This document shows positions 51,456 to 60,651 of a DNA stretch of 64,000 nucleotides, in pieces (position 1 is the first letter of the stretch; every line of letters begins with the position of its first letter). The notes beneath the pieces are model-generated. The model had not been told where the DNA came from. It saw only the letters and a program-made list of their open reading frames with translations, and searched no databases. The stretch lies in NCBI GenBank assembly GCA_963772295.1, contig CAVYWO010000017.1, positions 682,001-746,000 of the forward strand, given 5' to 3'. Made by a program: the position numbers and the translations under genes. The DNA comes from AP-15 sp963772295. Lineage in GTDB: Bacteria; Pseudomonadota; Alphaproteobacteria; ATCC43930; CGMCC-115725.

Positions 51456-51879
51456 GATACATTCGAACTTTCAACAAGGCAATACTAAGAAAAAACCTAT
51501 CAATTATTCAAGACCGGCATTCACCCGCTAGCGTTAGCGGCTGGGCTACCGGGGATTTGTCGGTTATCGAGTTGGCGCGGTTGGTGCGGGTTGATGCCGC
51601 GCCCGCGGTTCGACCTCAACCTCAAAACGCCGCGGCCGTCGGTAGTAGCCGCCCGCGCGCTCCCGGTCACAGCGCCCGCAATCAGCCTCCGACCGGCATT
51701 CGGCCATGGCCGACTACCTCTTCCGAGAGCCGGCGCTCCCTTGAAAGCGCCGCGAGCATCTGCCATAGCATGCGCGTCAGCCGAATCCCCCGTTTCCTGG
51801 CGAGCAGGCAGACATGGTCGCACAGCCCACACGTTGAGAAAGGCGGGCAGCTGACGTCGAACCCGCGAGCAATTAGCGT
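51456..51879. other. Divergent intergenic region, no supported gene
   Basis: It separates the leftward dehydrogenase operon from the rightward glycosyltransferase gene and should hold both promoters. A minus-strand frame (51682-51909) with a few Cys exists but has no family likeness and overlaps the next gene's start. Confidence 0.5.
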
Positions 51880-52722
51880 ATGACGGATTACGATCCGCGA
51901 TCGTTGCATGACGAGCCAATGCTCTCCGTTGTGATACCGGTTCGCGACGACGCGCCCAGCATCAATGTCATGGCGCGCGTCCTCAGCGTCATGATCGAGG
52001 TACCTTGCGAGATCATCGTAGTCTATGACGACCCGAACGATAAGGCCGTACCGGTGGTGGCGGCGCTGACAGCAAAGTATTCGAGCCTTAAGGGTGTGTT
52101 GAATTCACGGGGCCCCGGTGTTCTCAACGCGGTGACCGCCGGCATCGACAGTGCTCGAGGCAAGTACGTGCTCATCTATGCGGCAGATGATATCGGGCCC
52201 GTGCTTGCAATAGAGCCCATGCTGCTGCTCATGCAAAAGGGCTGCGACTTGGTGAGTGCAACGAGGTATACCGCCGGCGGCAAGAGATATGGCGGTTCGC
52301 GCTTGGGCCACCTTCTTTCCCTCACGGCGAACCGCTTATTCCGTTTGCTCTCGGCGACGGCACTGAGCGACTGCACGACCGGGGTGAAGATGTTCCGGCG
52401 CGAGCTGTTTTATCGCCTCGCATTGTCGGGGGAGGAGAGCGGCTGGTCTTTCGCCTTCGAAATGGCGATCAAGGCGCAGCTTCTTGGCTTGAGGCTCGGT
52501 GAGGTTTCGGTCGTGTCGATCGATCGACTGTTCGGCGGCCAATCCACATTTCGGCCGCTGCCGTGGATCTTGTCCTATTCGCGATGGTTCCTGTACGGGA
52601 TACGCAAGCTGCCGCCTTGGCGCCGTCCGCGCCCCAAGCTCGCCTTTCCGACCATTGCTCGGACGCCTGCTCCGCCCCCGTGGGAAAGCATACGAGGAGT
52701 GTCGCCGAAAAAATTTTCTTGA
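51880..52722 (+). CDS. GT2-family glycosyltransferase, 280 residues
   Basis: GT-A fold signatures: MLSVVIPVRDDAPSINVMAR, EIIVVYDDPNDKAV (first metal/nucleotide acidic pair) and LIYAADDIGPVLAIEPM (second acidic D-D). GTASRY-like ATRYTAGGKRYGGSRLG and DCTTGVKMFRR follow, as in dolichol-phosphate-mannose-synthase-like enzymes. No C-terminal membrane segment. It would transfer a sugar from a nucleotide donor to a lipid or growing chain on the cytoplasmic side. Confidence 0.82.
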   Translation: MTDYDPRSLHDEPMLSVVIPVRDDAPSINVMARVLSVMIEVPCEIIVVYDDPNDKAVPVVAALTAKYSSLKGVLNSRGPGVLNAVTAGIDSARGKYVLIYAADDIGPVLAIEPMLLLMQKGCDLVSATRYTAGGKRYGGSRLGHLLSLTANRLFRLLSATALSDCTTGVKMFRRELFYRLALSGEESGWSFAFEMAIKAQLLGLRLGEVSVVSIDRLFGGQSTFRPLPWILSYSRWFLYGIRKLPPWRRPRPKLAFPTIARTPAPPPWESIRGVSPKKFS

Positions 52723-52799
52723 GATGCCCGCCACGGCTGGCGATTGCTTCACCGGCAGGGTAGCAAGATGACGCGGCTCCCACGGTTCCCCCAACAAGG

Positions 52800-52908
52800 G
52801 TTTGGGGCTGGATCGCCGAATGATCGACGCCGCCGGCGGCGTGCCGATGGGCCTCGCGGCGGCGCTCGCGCTCCTCGCTCCCTTGGCACATGGATCGAGA
52901 AGCGCGCT
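52800..52908 (+). pseudogene. C-terminal scrap of a GT87 gene
   Basis: One frame reads AGGVPMGLAAALALLAPLA, which matches the end of the 41.3 kb GT87 protein (FGGVPIGLAAALVLFAAIL). Nothing else of the gene is present. It lies in the 276-bp gap before the DegT gene. Confidence 0.5.
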
Positions 52909-52998
52909 TTATGCGATATTGACCAAGCGGGCGGCAAACTCGTGCGTGGCAGCTTCGGAACCCCGGCTGGGATGATCCGGCCGCACTGGGTCGAGTCG

Positions 52999-54138
52999 AT
53001 GAGCGATAGAACGATTTTGCAAAAACCGATCCCGCTGGTCGACCTCAGGGCGCAGGGTCGCGACCTCGAGGCGGAGATCGAGTGGGCGGTCGCCGAGGTC
53101 TTCCGCCGCTGCGACTTCATCCTCGGCGAAGAGGTGAGCTTGTTCGAGCGCGCGTTTGCCGAGTATTGCCAAGTGCCGCATGCGCTCGGCGTCGGCAGCG
53201 GCACCGATGCGCTGCAGCTCGCCTGCCGTGCTCTCGGGTTGGGCGCGGGCGACGAGGTGATCGTCCCGGCCATGACCTTCGCGGCGACCGCGTTTGCCGT
53301 ATCGCTCTGCGGCGCGCGGCCGGTGCTGGTCGACGTGCGCCATGACGATGCGCTGATCGATCCCGGCAAGATCGAGGCCGCGATCACGCCTCGGACGAAG
53401 GCGATCATCCCGGTGCACCTCTACGGGCAATGCGCCGATATGGATGCAGTGTCCGCCATCGCGGCAAAGCATGCGTTGGCGGTGATCGAGGACGCGGCCC
53501 AGGCGCACGGCGCCCTTTATCGCGGCAGGCGCGCCGGCAGCCTCGGCGATATCGGCTGCTTCAGCTTCTATCCGGCCAAGAACCTCGGCGCTTGCGGCGA
53601 CGGCGGGGCGGTGACGACGGCGCGGCCCGATCTCGCCGAGCGGATCGCGCTGCTGCGCAACTGCGGCGCGCGCGAAAAGTATCAGCATCGAGCGGTCGGC
53701 CTCAACAGCCGCCTTGATACGGTGCAGGCGGCCATCCTCCGGGTAAAACTGCGGCACCTCGACGGATGGAACGCGGCGCGGCGGCAGATCGCAGACCACT
53801 ACCGCGCGGCGCTCGGCCGGGTTGAGGGCGTCGAGCCGACGCTGCACCGGGCGGGCAGCGTCCACCACCTTTACGTCGTCAGGCTGGCCGCGCGCGACGG
53901 CGTGCGGAAGGCCCTCAACGCCCGCGGCATCGGCGCCGCCATTCACTACCCCTTCGCCGTGCACGAGCTCGAAGCCTACGCCTCGCTCGGCTACCGGCCG
54001 GGAGATTTTCCGGTGGCCGAGGATTGGGCGCTCCGCTGCCTGAGCCTGCCGCTCTACCCGGAACTCGAGCCGTCCGAGGTCGAGGCGTGCGTCGCGGCGC
54101 TGGCGGCGGCGATCGCGGCCGCGCGACGGTCATGCTGA
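52999..54138 (+). CDS. DegT-family sugar aminotransferase (WbpE/FdtB-like), 379 residues
   Basis: I start at ATG 52999 (MSDRTILQKPIPLVDLRAQG), the usual opening of this family; earlier in-frame starts add Arg-rich noise. Motifs: RCDFILGEEVSLFERAFAEY, GVGSGTDALQLACRALG, GDEVIVPAMTFAATAFAVS, IEDAAQAHGALYRGRRAG and the PLP lysine in CFSFYPAKNLGACGDGG. It overlaps the oxidoreductase gene (ATGCTGA). In the Wbp pathway this enzyme makes the 3-amino sugar from the 3-keto intermediate. The product may equally be a 3- or 4-amino sugar. Confidence 0.87.
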   Translation: MSDRTILQKPIPLVDLRAQGRDLEAEIEWAVAEVFRRCDFILGEEVSLFERAFAEYCQVPHALGVGSGTDALQLACRALGLGAGDEVIVPAMTFAATAFAVSLCGARPVLVDVRHDDALIDPGKIEAAITPRTKAIIPVHLYGQCADMDAVSAIAAKHALAVIEDAAQAHGALYRGRRAGSLGDIGCFSFYPAKNLGACGDGGAVTTARPDLAERIALLRNCGAREKYQHRAVGLNSRLDTVQAAILRVKLRHLDGWNAARRQIADHYRAALGRVEGVEPTLHRAGSVHHLYVVRLAARDGVRKALNARGIGAAIHYPFAVHELEAYASLGYRPGDFPVAEDWALRCLSLPLYPELEPSEVEACVAALAAAIAAARRSC

Positions 54139-55163
54139 ACTCGGCGCTGATCGGCGCCGGCTATTGGGGGCCGAACCTCGCCAACGCGATCGAGCGGACC
54201 GGCAAGGCCGCGCTCGGCTGGCTGTGCGACGCGAACCCGAGCAACCTCGCCGCGCTCGCGCGGCGCTACCCGCGCGCCCGGACGACGACCGACATCGCCG
54301 AGATCCTGAACGACGCGCGCGTCGACGCCGTCATCGTCGCCACCCCGACCGCAACCCATTACGAACTCGGCCGGCGGGCGCTCGAAGCCGGCAAGCACAC
54401 GCTGATCGAAAAGCCGCTGGCGACCCGATCGCATGAGGCGGCGGCGCTGGTCCGGCTGGCCGAAGAACGGCGCCGGGTGCTGATGGTCGGCCACGTGTTC
54501 GAATACAATGCGGCGGTTCAGGCCGTCGACGACCTGATCAAAGCGGGAGAATTGGGCGAAATCTATTATATGAGCTTTGAGCGGACCAACCTCGGTCCGG
54601 TGCGAACCGATGTCAATGCATTGTGGGATTTGGCCTCCCACGATGCCGCGATCATGTGCGATTTCATGTCGGCGGCGCCGGTCTCGGTGACCGCCAAGGG
54701 CCAATCCTACCTCAATCCCGGGATCGAGGACGTGGTCTTTGCCACCTTCGTGTTCGAGGATGGGGCCGCGGCCCATGTCCATGCGAGCTGGCTCAACCCG
54801 AGCAAGGTGCGGCAGATCACCGTCGTCGGCAGCCGGAAGATGGCAATCTGCGACGACCTCGACCTGCGCTTCCCGGTTCGGCTCTATGACAAGCGCGTCG
54901 GGCTGCCGCCGGTCTCCGAGATCACCGGCTCCTTCCTCCAGCACAAGACCATCGTGATCGACAGCGGCGCGACGATCCCGGTGATCCAGACGCGGGAGCC
55001 GCTGTTGGCCGAGGTCGACGACTTTTTCGCCAGCATCGTTGCGGGCAGGAAGCCGCGCGCCGACGGGATCAGCGGCTGGCGGGTCGTAGCCATGATCGAG
55101 GCGGCGGCCGAGAGCATGGCCCGCGACAGCATCGTCATGCCCATCGACTTCCGGGCCGGTTGA
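54132..55163 (+). CDS. Gfo/Idh/MocA-family oxidoreductase (WbpB/WlbA-like), 343 residues
   Basis: Starts MLNSALIGAGYWGPNLANAI, the Rossmann glycine motif. VDAVIVATPTATHYELGRRA and GKHTLIEKPLATRSHEAAAL with the EKP motif follow, then MVGHVFEYNAAVQAVDDLI and WDLASHDAAIMCDF with catalytic-type His. It overlaps DegT by seven bases and lies six bases before the acetyltransferase gene. In the Wbp/Wlb route this enzyme oxidises C3 of UDP-GlcNAcA. Confidence 0.87.
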   Translation: MLNSALIGAGYWGPNLANAIERTGKAALGWLCDANPSNLAALARRYPRARTTTDIAEILNDARVDAVIVATPTATHYELGRRALEAGKHTLIEKPLATRSHEAAALVRLAEERRRVLMVGHVFEYNAAVQAVDDLIKAGELGEIYYMSFERTNLGPVRTDVNALWDLASHDAAIMCDFMSAAPVSVTAKGQSYLNPGIEDVVFATFVFEDGAAAHVHASWLNPSKVRQITVVGSRKMAICDDLDLRFPVRLYDKRVGLPPVSEITGSFLQHKTIVIDSGATIPVIQTREPLLAEVDDFFASIVAGRKPRADGISGWRVVAMIEAAAESMARDSIVMPIDFRAG

Positions 55164-55169
55164 GGCGCC

Positions 55170-55796
55170 ATGTCCGCCGCGGTCGGGGTCTTTGTTCATC
55201 CGCTGGCGCTGTGCGAGAGCGACGCGGTCGGCGCCGGGACGCGGATCTGGGCCTTCGCCCATGTGATGGCGGGCGCCGTGGTCGGACGCGACTGCATGAT
55301 CGGCGGTCACGCCTTCCTCGAAGCCGGGTCGCGGATCGGCAACCGCGTCACGATCAAGAACCAGGCGATGGTTTGGGACGGGATCGAGATCGGCGACGAT
55401 GTCTTTGTCGGCCCGGGCGTCTGCTTTACCAACGACCGGCTTCCGCGCAGCCGGCGGATGCCGCAGCCGGCGGTCGCCCGGCGCTACCGCGAGCGGGAGG
55501 GGTGGCTGGCGATGACCCGGGTCGAGCAAGGGGCGAGCCTCGGGGCGGGCTCGGTGATCCTCGCCGGCGTCACCATCGGCGCCTATGCCATGGTCGCCGC
55601 CGGAGCGATCGTCACCGGCGATGTCCCGGCGCATGCGCTGGTGGGGGGCGTGCCGGCAAGGCAGCGGGGCTGGGTGTGCCGCTGCGGCGCCCGCCTGGCG
55701 GCAGCCCAAGGCGAGGCCTGGCGCTGCGGGCAATGTGGCGAGACCTTTGACGGCGAGACAATCGGCGGATGTACAAGTCGCGCACCGTCATGCTGA
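55170..55796 (+). CDS. WbpD/WlbB-type N-acetyltransferase with a C-terminal zinc ribbon, 208 residues
   Basis: Left-handed beta-helix repeats: VFVHPLALCESDAVGAGTRI, AFAHVMAGAVVGRDCMIGG, FLEAGSRIGNRVTIKNQAMV, DGIEIGDDVFVGPGVCFTND and VEQGASLGAGSVILAGVTIG, with VGGVPARQRGWV at the end. After that come two Cys pairs (CRCGARL and CGQCGETF), a small zinc ribbon added to the acetyltransferase fold. It would acetylate the amino group made by the DegT enzyme. The end overlaps the next gene by 28 bases. Confidence 0.85.
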   Translation: MSAAVGVFVHPLALCESDAVGAGTRIWAFAHVMAGAVVGRDCMIGGHAFLEAGSRIGNRVTIKNQAMVWDGIEIGDDVFVGPGVCFTNDRLPRSRRMPQPAVARRYREREGWLAMTRVEQGASLGAGSVILAGVTIGAYAMVAAGAIVTGDVPAHALVGGVPARQRGWVCRCGARLAAAQGEAWRCGQCGETFDGETIGGCTSRAPSC

Positions 55797-56578
55797 TCGC
55801 ACCCGCCTTCAACGAGGAGGGCAAGATCGGCGAGGTGGTTCGGCGGACGCCGCGCGACATCGTCGACGCGATCCTGGTCGTCGACGACGGCTCGACCGAC
55901 GACACCGCCGCTGTCGCGCGGCGCGAAGGCGCCGAGGTCGTCTCTCTCGGCCGCGTTTGCGGCGTCGGCGCGGCGATCCGGCGCGGCTTCGACGAGGCGC
56001 GCCCGCGCGACATCGCGATCGCCGTCGTCATCGCCGGCAACAACAAGGACGCGCCGGAAGAAATCACGCGTCTGCTCGATCCGATCTGTGACGAAGGCTG
56101 CGATTTCGTGATCGGCTCGCGTTTTCTCGCGGGCGGCCGCTATGGGGGCGACATGCCATTCTACCGCAAGGCGGCGACCCAACTCCATCCGCTGCTGGTG
56201 AGCCTGTTCTGCGGCCGGCGGGTGACCGAGAGTTCGAACGGCTATCGGGCGATGCGGGTCGCCGTGCTCGACGATCCGCGGATCGATCTCGATCGGCGCT
56301 GGCTCGACGGCTACCGGCTCGAAGTCTACCTGCTGATGAAATTGCTCAAGCTCGGCTACCGCACCGCCGAGGTTCCGGTCAGCAAGATCTACCCGCCAAA
56401 GACCGCCGGCAACACCAAGATGCGCCCCGTCCTCGACTGGTGGCAGATGCTGGCGCCGATCTTCGTCGTCGGCCTCGGGCTCGAGCGGCTGATTCATAAG
56501 GTCGGAGTAAGGGAGCGATTGGGATCGGAGGTGCGATCAACCGGCGATCCGCCACCGCCGGCGGCATCGATCGGATGA
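55769..56578 (+). CDS. GT2 glycosyltransferase, dolichol-phosphate-mannose-synthase-like, 269 residues
   Basis: TVMLIAPAFNEEGKIGEVVR, AILVVDDGSTDDTAAVARRE (DDGS motif), GVGAAIRRGFDEARPRDIAI, and a variant of the second acidic site with VVIAGNNKDAPEEITRLLDP where many relatives have DxDxQ. FVIGSRFLAGGRYGGDMPFY and SSNGYRAMRV follow. Replacement of the usual Asp by Asn (AGNNKD) is unusual and might affect metal binding. Cytoplasmic, likely adding the sugar made by the enzymes upstream. Confidence 0.82.
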   Translation: MYKSRTVMLIAPAFNEEGKIGEVVRRTPRDIVDAILVVDDGSTDDTAAVARREGAEVVSLGRVCGVGAAIRRGFDEARPRDIAIAVVIAGNNKDAPEEITRLLDPICDEGCDFVIGSRFLAGGRYGGDMPFYRKAATQLHPLLVSLFCGRRVTESSNGYRAMRVAVLDDPRIDLDRRWLDGYRLEVYLLMKLLKLGYRTAEVPVSKIYPPKTAGNTKMRPVLDWWQMLAPIFVVGLGLERLIHKVGVRERLGSEVRSTGDPPPPAASIG

Positions 56579-56826
56579 GCGACGGAACGAACCGTGGCGT
56601 CTCCTCCGGCCGGTCGCAGCCGCAATCGGCCGACCGCGCGCGCACCGCCTCGCGCCGACAGAAATTGCTGGCGATCGAAGACCGGATCTTCACCGGGTGG
56701 CGCCTCCGGCTGTACGCGTCTGGGATGGCCGTAGCTTGGGCCTTTTGGATTGCCTGGCTGCTCTTCTCCTATCCAAATATTATTGGCTCGAGAAATCATG
56801 CGGCCCGACATCCCATAGGACATTGA
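56575..56826 (+). pseudogene. N-terminal fragment of a GT87-type membrane protein
   Basis: ATG 56575 overlaps the GT2 stop (ATGA). Residues 30-66 read AIEDRIFTGWRLRLYASGMA then VAWAFWIAWLLFSYP, matching the start of the GT87 genes downstream (a WRLRxY helix cap before the first membrane helix). The reading frame ends soon after. No other part of the gene follows. Confidence 0.5.
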
Positions 56827-56861
56827 GGTCCGGCTGGAAAAGTCCGAGATTGACCTCGCAG

Positions 56862-57313
56862 CTAGTCATAATAGGAAGCAACGCCGAGCAACCCGTCCCG
56901 ATGCAACTCATGCAACTTCCGAACCGCGCCGTGAAACAAATATGTGTGGTCTACCATCAGGGTAACCCCGTTGGCTTGCGCAAGCGCCACTAGTTCCTCT
57001 CCTTCCGCCACGCTAGTGCACATCGGCTTTTCTACCAGGACGTGCCTGCCCGGGCCTGCGCTCGGCGGGCCAGGGAAAAATGGCTCGCGGCGGGGGTGGC
57101 GATCGCCACCGCCTCGACCTCCGGGTCGTTGATCAGCTCCGCCCCGTCGACGTAGCAGTGAAGTTTCGTGCCGGTCAGCCGCACTCTTTCGCGTACGCTT
57201 TCCCGGATGTCGGCGACGGCCACAACTTCGAACCGCGGATTGCCGTAAAACGTGCGCAAGAGGTTTTGGCCCCAATAGCCGTGACCACAGAGCCCTACTT
57301 TAACGATGCTCAA
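56862..57313 (-). pseudogene. Gfo/Idh/MocA oxidoreductase fragment, frameshifted and 3'-truncated
   Basis: ATG 57313 opens MSIVKVGLCGHGYWGQNLLR and VEAVAIATPAASHFSLARRA. Near 57050 the frame shifts, continuing GRHVLVEKPMCTSVAEGEEL and GVTLMVDHTYLFHGAVRKL up to a stop at 56862. The whole C-terminal substrate domain is missing (family about 340 residues). A second, broken copy of the type of enzyme at 54.1 kb, but not closely similar to it. Confidence 0.7.
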
Positions 57314-57565
57314 ACTTTCTGCCTAATACTACCGGACTCAGCCTTGCCGAACGGGCCGGCCTTTCCGAGGTGCGGCTGCCCAGATGAACGAGCAAAGAAT
57401 GTTTTTACACCAAAGGTGCCAATTACTCAACATAAACGATCACAAGAGGGGTTAATTGATGGATGATCGGGAGCTTTTGAATTGACCTGCGATCAGGGGC
57501 AATAATGAACGGATATCGGATGTACACGCTCGGCAACAGGCACGATTTTTCCAGTGGAGAGGATT

Positions 57566-58822
57566 ATGACCGCGACGTCTAGGGGCGGCAACTCGGCCAC
57601 CGAGAGCAGGTTCTACACGGCGCAACGCGTCCTCGTGTGCGTGTCGACCGCGGCCGTCGCTAACTTCATCGGCTTAGCGATACGGCTGTATCTATATCAC
57701 GGGAATTCGCTCTTTAACGCCAACCATAGATGCGTCGATTTTACCACGATGTGGGTAAGCGGCACGTTCGCGGGATCGAGCAATCCCGAGCTGATGTACG
57801 ACGACAGCGCGTGGTTGGCGGCCTGGAAGAGCTTGACAGGTTCGGGTGATTGCCTGCTTGCGCAAGGCCATATCAATTATCCTCCAACATTACTATTTTT
57901 CACCTATCCTTTTGGCCTGATGCCATATTTGGCCGCCGCGGCGGCGTGGATTGGCGCCACGCTGTTGCTTTATCTGCTGCCCGTCCACGCGATCATACCG
58001 CGGCCGGTGGCGCTGATCGCGGCGATCGCGTCGCCCGCGGCGCTCAAGAATTTCCAGCTCGGATACAACGGGTTTCTGACGGCTGGGCTGATCGGAAGCT
58101 CGTTGGTTCTGCTGGAGCGCCGGCCTTGGCTGTCCGGGGTTGTCCTCGGTGTTTTGACCTATAAGCCGCAGTTTGGCGTGCTGTTCCCGCTGGCTCTGCT
58201 GGTGTCGCGGAATTGGCGTGCCCTTGCCGGCGCGATGGCCAGCGGTCTGATCATCAGTATCGCGGCGGCGCTCGTTTTTGGCTTTCGGACCTGGCCGGCC
58301 TTCATGGCCACGTTGCTCAACCGCACCCCGGGTCTGAGTGCGCTGGCCGGCGTCGAACTTAGGCTCGAATCGGTCTATGGCCTTTTGTATTGGGCGGGCG
58401 CCGGCGCGCGGCTTGCCTGGGCGGTTCACCTCCTGGTTGCCCTCGGCACCGCGTTGGCGGTTTGTGCCGTCTGGGCGAGGCCGATCCCGCACCCGCTCAA
58501 AGCGGCGACGCTGTGCATTGGCTCGCTTCTCGTCAGCCCTTACGCGCTGGTCTACGATCTCTGCATCCTCTCGATCGCGGTCGCCTTTCTGATCCAGGAC
58601 GGGCTGGCCCGCGGCTTTCTCGCCGGCGAGCGCACGCTCGTGCTGATCTGCGTTGCCCTGCTTTATTGTCCGGTGCCGCCGCTCGGGCCGGTCGTGTACG
58701 TCGTCTTGCTGTGGCTCGTGTTTCGGCGCATTGTCGGGGTTCGCGGGCCGGAAACGCCGTCGGACCGGGCGGCGGGGATTCACAAAGATTTTCCGGAGAC
58801 GACCGCTTTCGTCAGCGATTGA
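57566..58822 (+). CDS. GT87-family membrane glycosyltransferase, paralogue A, 418 residues
   Basis: I use ATG 57566 (GGAG six bases upstream); a GTG four codons earlier is possible. About nine membrane segments. VDFTTMWVSGTFAG holds the first-loop Asp, then LYDDSAW-type YDDSAWLAAWKSLTGS and HINYPPTLLFFTYPFGLMPY; the family signature FQLGYNGFLTAGLIGSSLVL and LLERRPWLSGVVLGVLTYKP and QFGVLFPLAL. It is the most divergent of the paralogues in this array. It acts on the periplasmic side with a polyprenyl-linked sugar; acceptor unknown. Confidence 0.8.
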   Translation: MTATSRGGNSATESRFYTAQRVLVCVSTAAVANFIGLAIRLYLYHGNSLFNANHRCVDFTTMWVSGTFAGSSNPELMYDDSAWLAAWKSLTGSGDCLLAQGHINYPPTLLFFTYPFGLMPYLAAAAAWIGATLLLYLLPVHAIIPRPVALIAAIASPAALKNFQLGYNGFLTAGLIGSSLVLLERRPWLSGVVLGVLTYKPQFGVLFPLALLVSRNWRALAGAMASGLIISIAAALVFGFRTWPAFMATLLNRTPGLSALAGVELRLESVYGLLYWAGAGARLAWAVHLLVALGTALAVCAVWARPIPHPLKAATLCIGSLLVSPYALVYDLCILSIAVAFLIQDGLARGFLAGERTLVLICVALLYCPVPPLGPVVYVVLLWLVFRRIVGVRGPETPSDRAAGIHKDFPETTAFVSD

Positions 58823-58864
58823 TTCGCCAGCGAGCAGAAGGGTTCGCCGATAGCGGTCCGCCTC

Positions 58865-59311
58865 ATGCCGGCGCAATTGGGGGTCGATTTCAAGGGATGG
58901 CAACCAGCATCGCCGGATTGCCGCCTCTGCGCTCCGGGGGTCGGCTCGGCATGGTCGCAGAGGCTGGCCCGAGGCGGCGCGGCGTGTCGATTGCCCGGAC
59001 GGCGGCCGCGGGGCCACCCGCTCTATCTCATCAATGCCCGGCTCGACACGGCGCTGATCGGTGGCCTGTCGATCGCGGCCTGGCTGGTCATCAGCCTCTT
59101 CGATTACGACGGCGAGACAAAGCCAATCCTCGGCTCGCGTCCGATTGTCAGCGTGCTCGTCAACCGTCCCAATTTCTCTGCGACCGTTTGCCGGCTGTAC
59201 CAGAGCCCGGAGTACACCGGCAAGTTTCCGGTCACGGCCTCGGGTTTGACTTCGGTCATGCTGGGCACCTCTAGACACGCGCCGGTTCCTGCCGTCGGCG
59301 ACGATGCGTGA
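58865..59311 (+). pseudogene. N-terminal fragment of an unrelated membrane protein between GT87 genes
   Basis: The convincing part begins near 59017 with PLYLINARLDTALIGGLSIA then AWLVISLFDYDGE, and SATVCRLYQSPEYTGKFPVT. This resembles the start of a multi-pass membrane protein, but only one membrane helix is present. The tail overlaps the next GT87 start. The first 50 residues look like shifted noise. Confidence 0.4.
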
Positions 59312-60590
59312 ACCGATGCGAGCCGCGCACCCCAAATCCCCCGCCGGCTACCCAAGCCTGTGGATCTTGGGCATTTTTCGGCCTTGGCGGCTGCAGGCCT
59401 ACGGCTACGCGCTGGCCGCCTTCTACGGCTGCGTCTACTTCTTCGCGTATTACTACGGGGTCTGGCTCGTCGACGGGAAGGGGACGCCACTCTTTTCCGA
59501 TTTTGCCGCCGACGTCTGGCTGACCGGGGGGCAGGCCTGGTACGGGCAGGCGACCACGCTGTACGAGCCGTCGAGTTTCATCGGGCTGCAGAAGGCGCTC
59601 CTCGGGCCCAGCCCCTTCTATTACCCGAACTGGCCCTACCCCCCGATTTTTCTGCTGATCGCGGCGCCGTTCGGCGCCCTGCCGTTCATCATGGCATTTG
59701 TCAGCTACGAGTTGCTGGCTCTCCTGGGCTCGATTTGCGTCACCACGCTGATCGTGCGCCACCGGGCGGCGATCGCGCTGGTGCTGGCCTCGCCGTACAC
59801 GGTATGGAATATTGGCTGCGGCCAGGGAGGGTTGCTGACGACGGCGCTGTTGGGTGCCGCGCTGCTGGCGCTCGAACGCCGGCCCGCGCTCGCCGGCATG
59901 TTCATCGGCTGTCTCACCTACAAACCGCAAGTGGGCATCCTCGTTCCGGTGGCGCTGGTCGCGGCCAGAGAGTGGCGCGCCATCGCCAGCGCCGTTGCGA
60001 CGACGGTCTTCCTCATCGGGCTCTCGGCCCTGGCGCTCGGGGCCAATCTCTGGGCGGCGTTTCCCGGCCAGCTCGCGGCACAATTCAGGCTCGTGCTGCT
60101 GCCCGGCGCCGGCACCCACTGGGGTATGATCGAGACGGTCTACGGGGTGGTCCACTATCTCGGCGGCGGCGATCGCCTCGGCTGGATCGCCCAAGGCATC
60201 ACGAGCCTTGCCGCCGCCCTAATCGTCTGGGCGCTGTGGCGCTCGCGGGCGCGATATCCGCTGAAGGCAGCGGCCTTATCGGCCGCGGCGCTCGCCGCCA
60301 CGCCTTACGCGTTCGCCTATGATATGGCGGCTCTCGCCGTCCCGATTGCCTTTCTGGCCCGGGATCAGATCGACCAGGGCCTCCTGCGCGGCGAGCAGAC
60401 GGCTTTGCTCGTCTTGTTCGTCGCCGGGTTCGCGGTCTTTCCGACCTCGGGGTCGGTTCCGATGGGCGTCGTGCTCGTGTTCGCGCTGCCGGCCCTGATC
60501 TTGCGCCGCGCGGCAAGCGAGCGTCTTCCCGCCCGTGAGGCGCTCCGGCGCGCAAATTGTTGCGAGACGAAGCAACGTGCCGCCAATTGA
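59304..60590 (+). CDS. GT87-family membrane glycosyltransferase, paralogue B, 428 residues
   Basis: LGIFRPWRLQAYGYALAAFY, then LFSDFAADVWLTGGQAW with the first-loop Asp, YYPNWPYPPIFLLIAAPF, the conserved WNIGCGQGGLLTTALLGAAL and LALERRPALAGMFIGCLTYK then PQVGILVPVAL. YAFAYDMAALAVPIAFLARD near the end is common to paralogues B-D. Paralogues B, C and D are tandem and very alike, indicating local duplication. Confidence 0.83.
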   Translation: MREPMRAAHPKSPAGYPSLWILGIFRPWRLQAYGYALAAFYGCVYFFAYYYGVWLVDGKGTPLFSDFAADVWLTGGQAWYGQATTLYEPSSFIGLQKALLGPSPFYYPNWPYPPIFLLIAAPFGALPFIMAFVSYELLALLGSICVTTLIVRHRAAIALVLASPYTVWNIGCGQGGLLTTALLGAALLALERRPALAGMFIGCLTYKPQVGILVPVALVAAREWRAIASAVATTVFLIGLSALALGANLWAAFPGQLAAQFRLVLLPGAGTHWGMIETVYGVVHYLGGGDRLGWIAQGITSLAAALIVWALWRSRARYPLKAAALSAAALAATPYAFAYDMAALAVPIAFLARDQIDQGLLRGEQTALLVLFVAGFAVFPTSGSVPMGVVLVFALPALILRRAASERLPAREALRRANCCETKQRAAN

Positions 60591-60651
60591 TTCAACGGCG
60601 GCCAATGACCGGGCAAACCCCTTCCCCGGACGAGGCTGTGCGCCTCCGGAG

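Noticed and set aside
51682..51909. Small Cys-containing minus-strand gene in the divergent gap
   Set aside because: No start signal or family likeness, and it overlaps the GT2 start; left as unsupported.
54054..55733. Long minus-strand reading frame (over 500 codons) opposite the sugar-nucleotide genes
   Set aside because: It is the antisense shadow of well-recognised plus-strand enzymes in high-GC DNA and has no family likeness.
57893..59335. Long minus-strand reading frame opposite the GT87 gene
   Set aside because: Arg/Gln/Asp-rich shadow translation of a membrane-protein gene; no start signal or homology.
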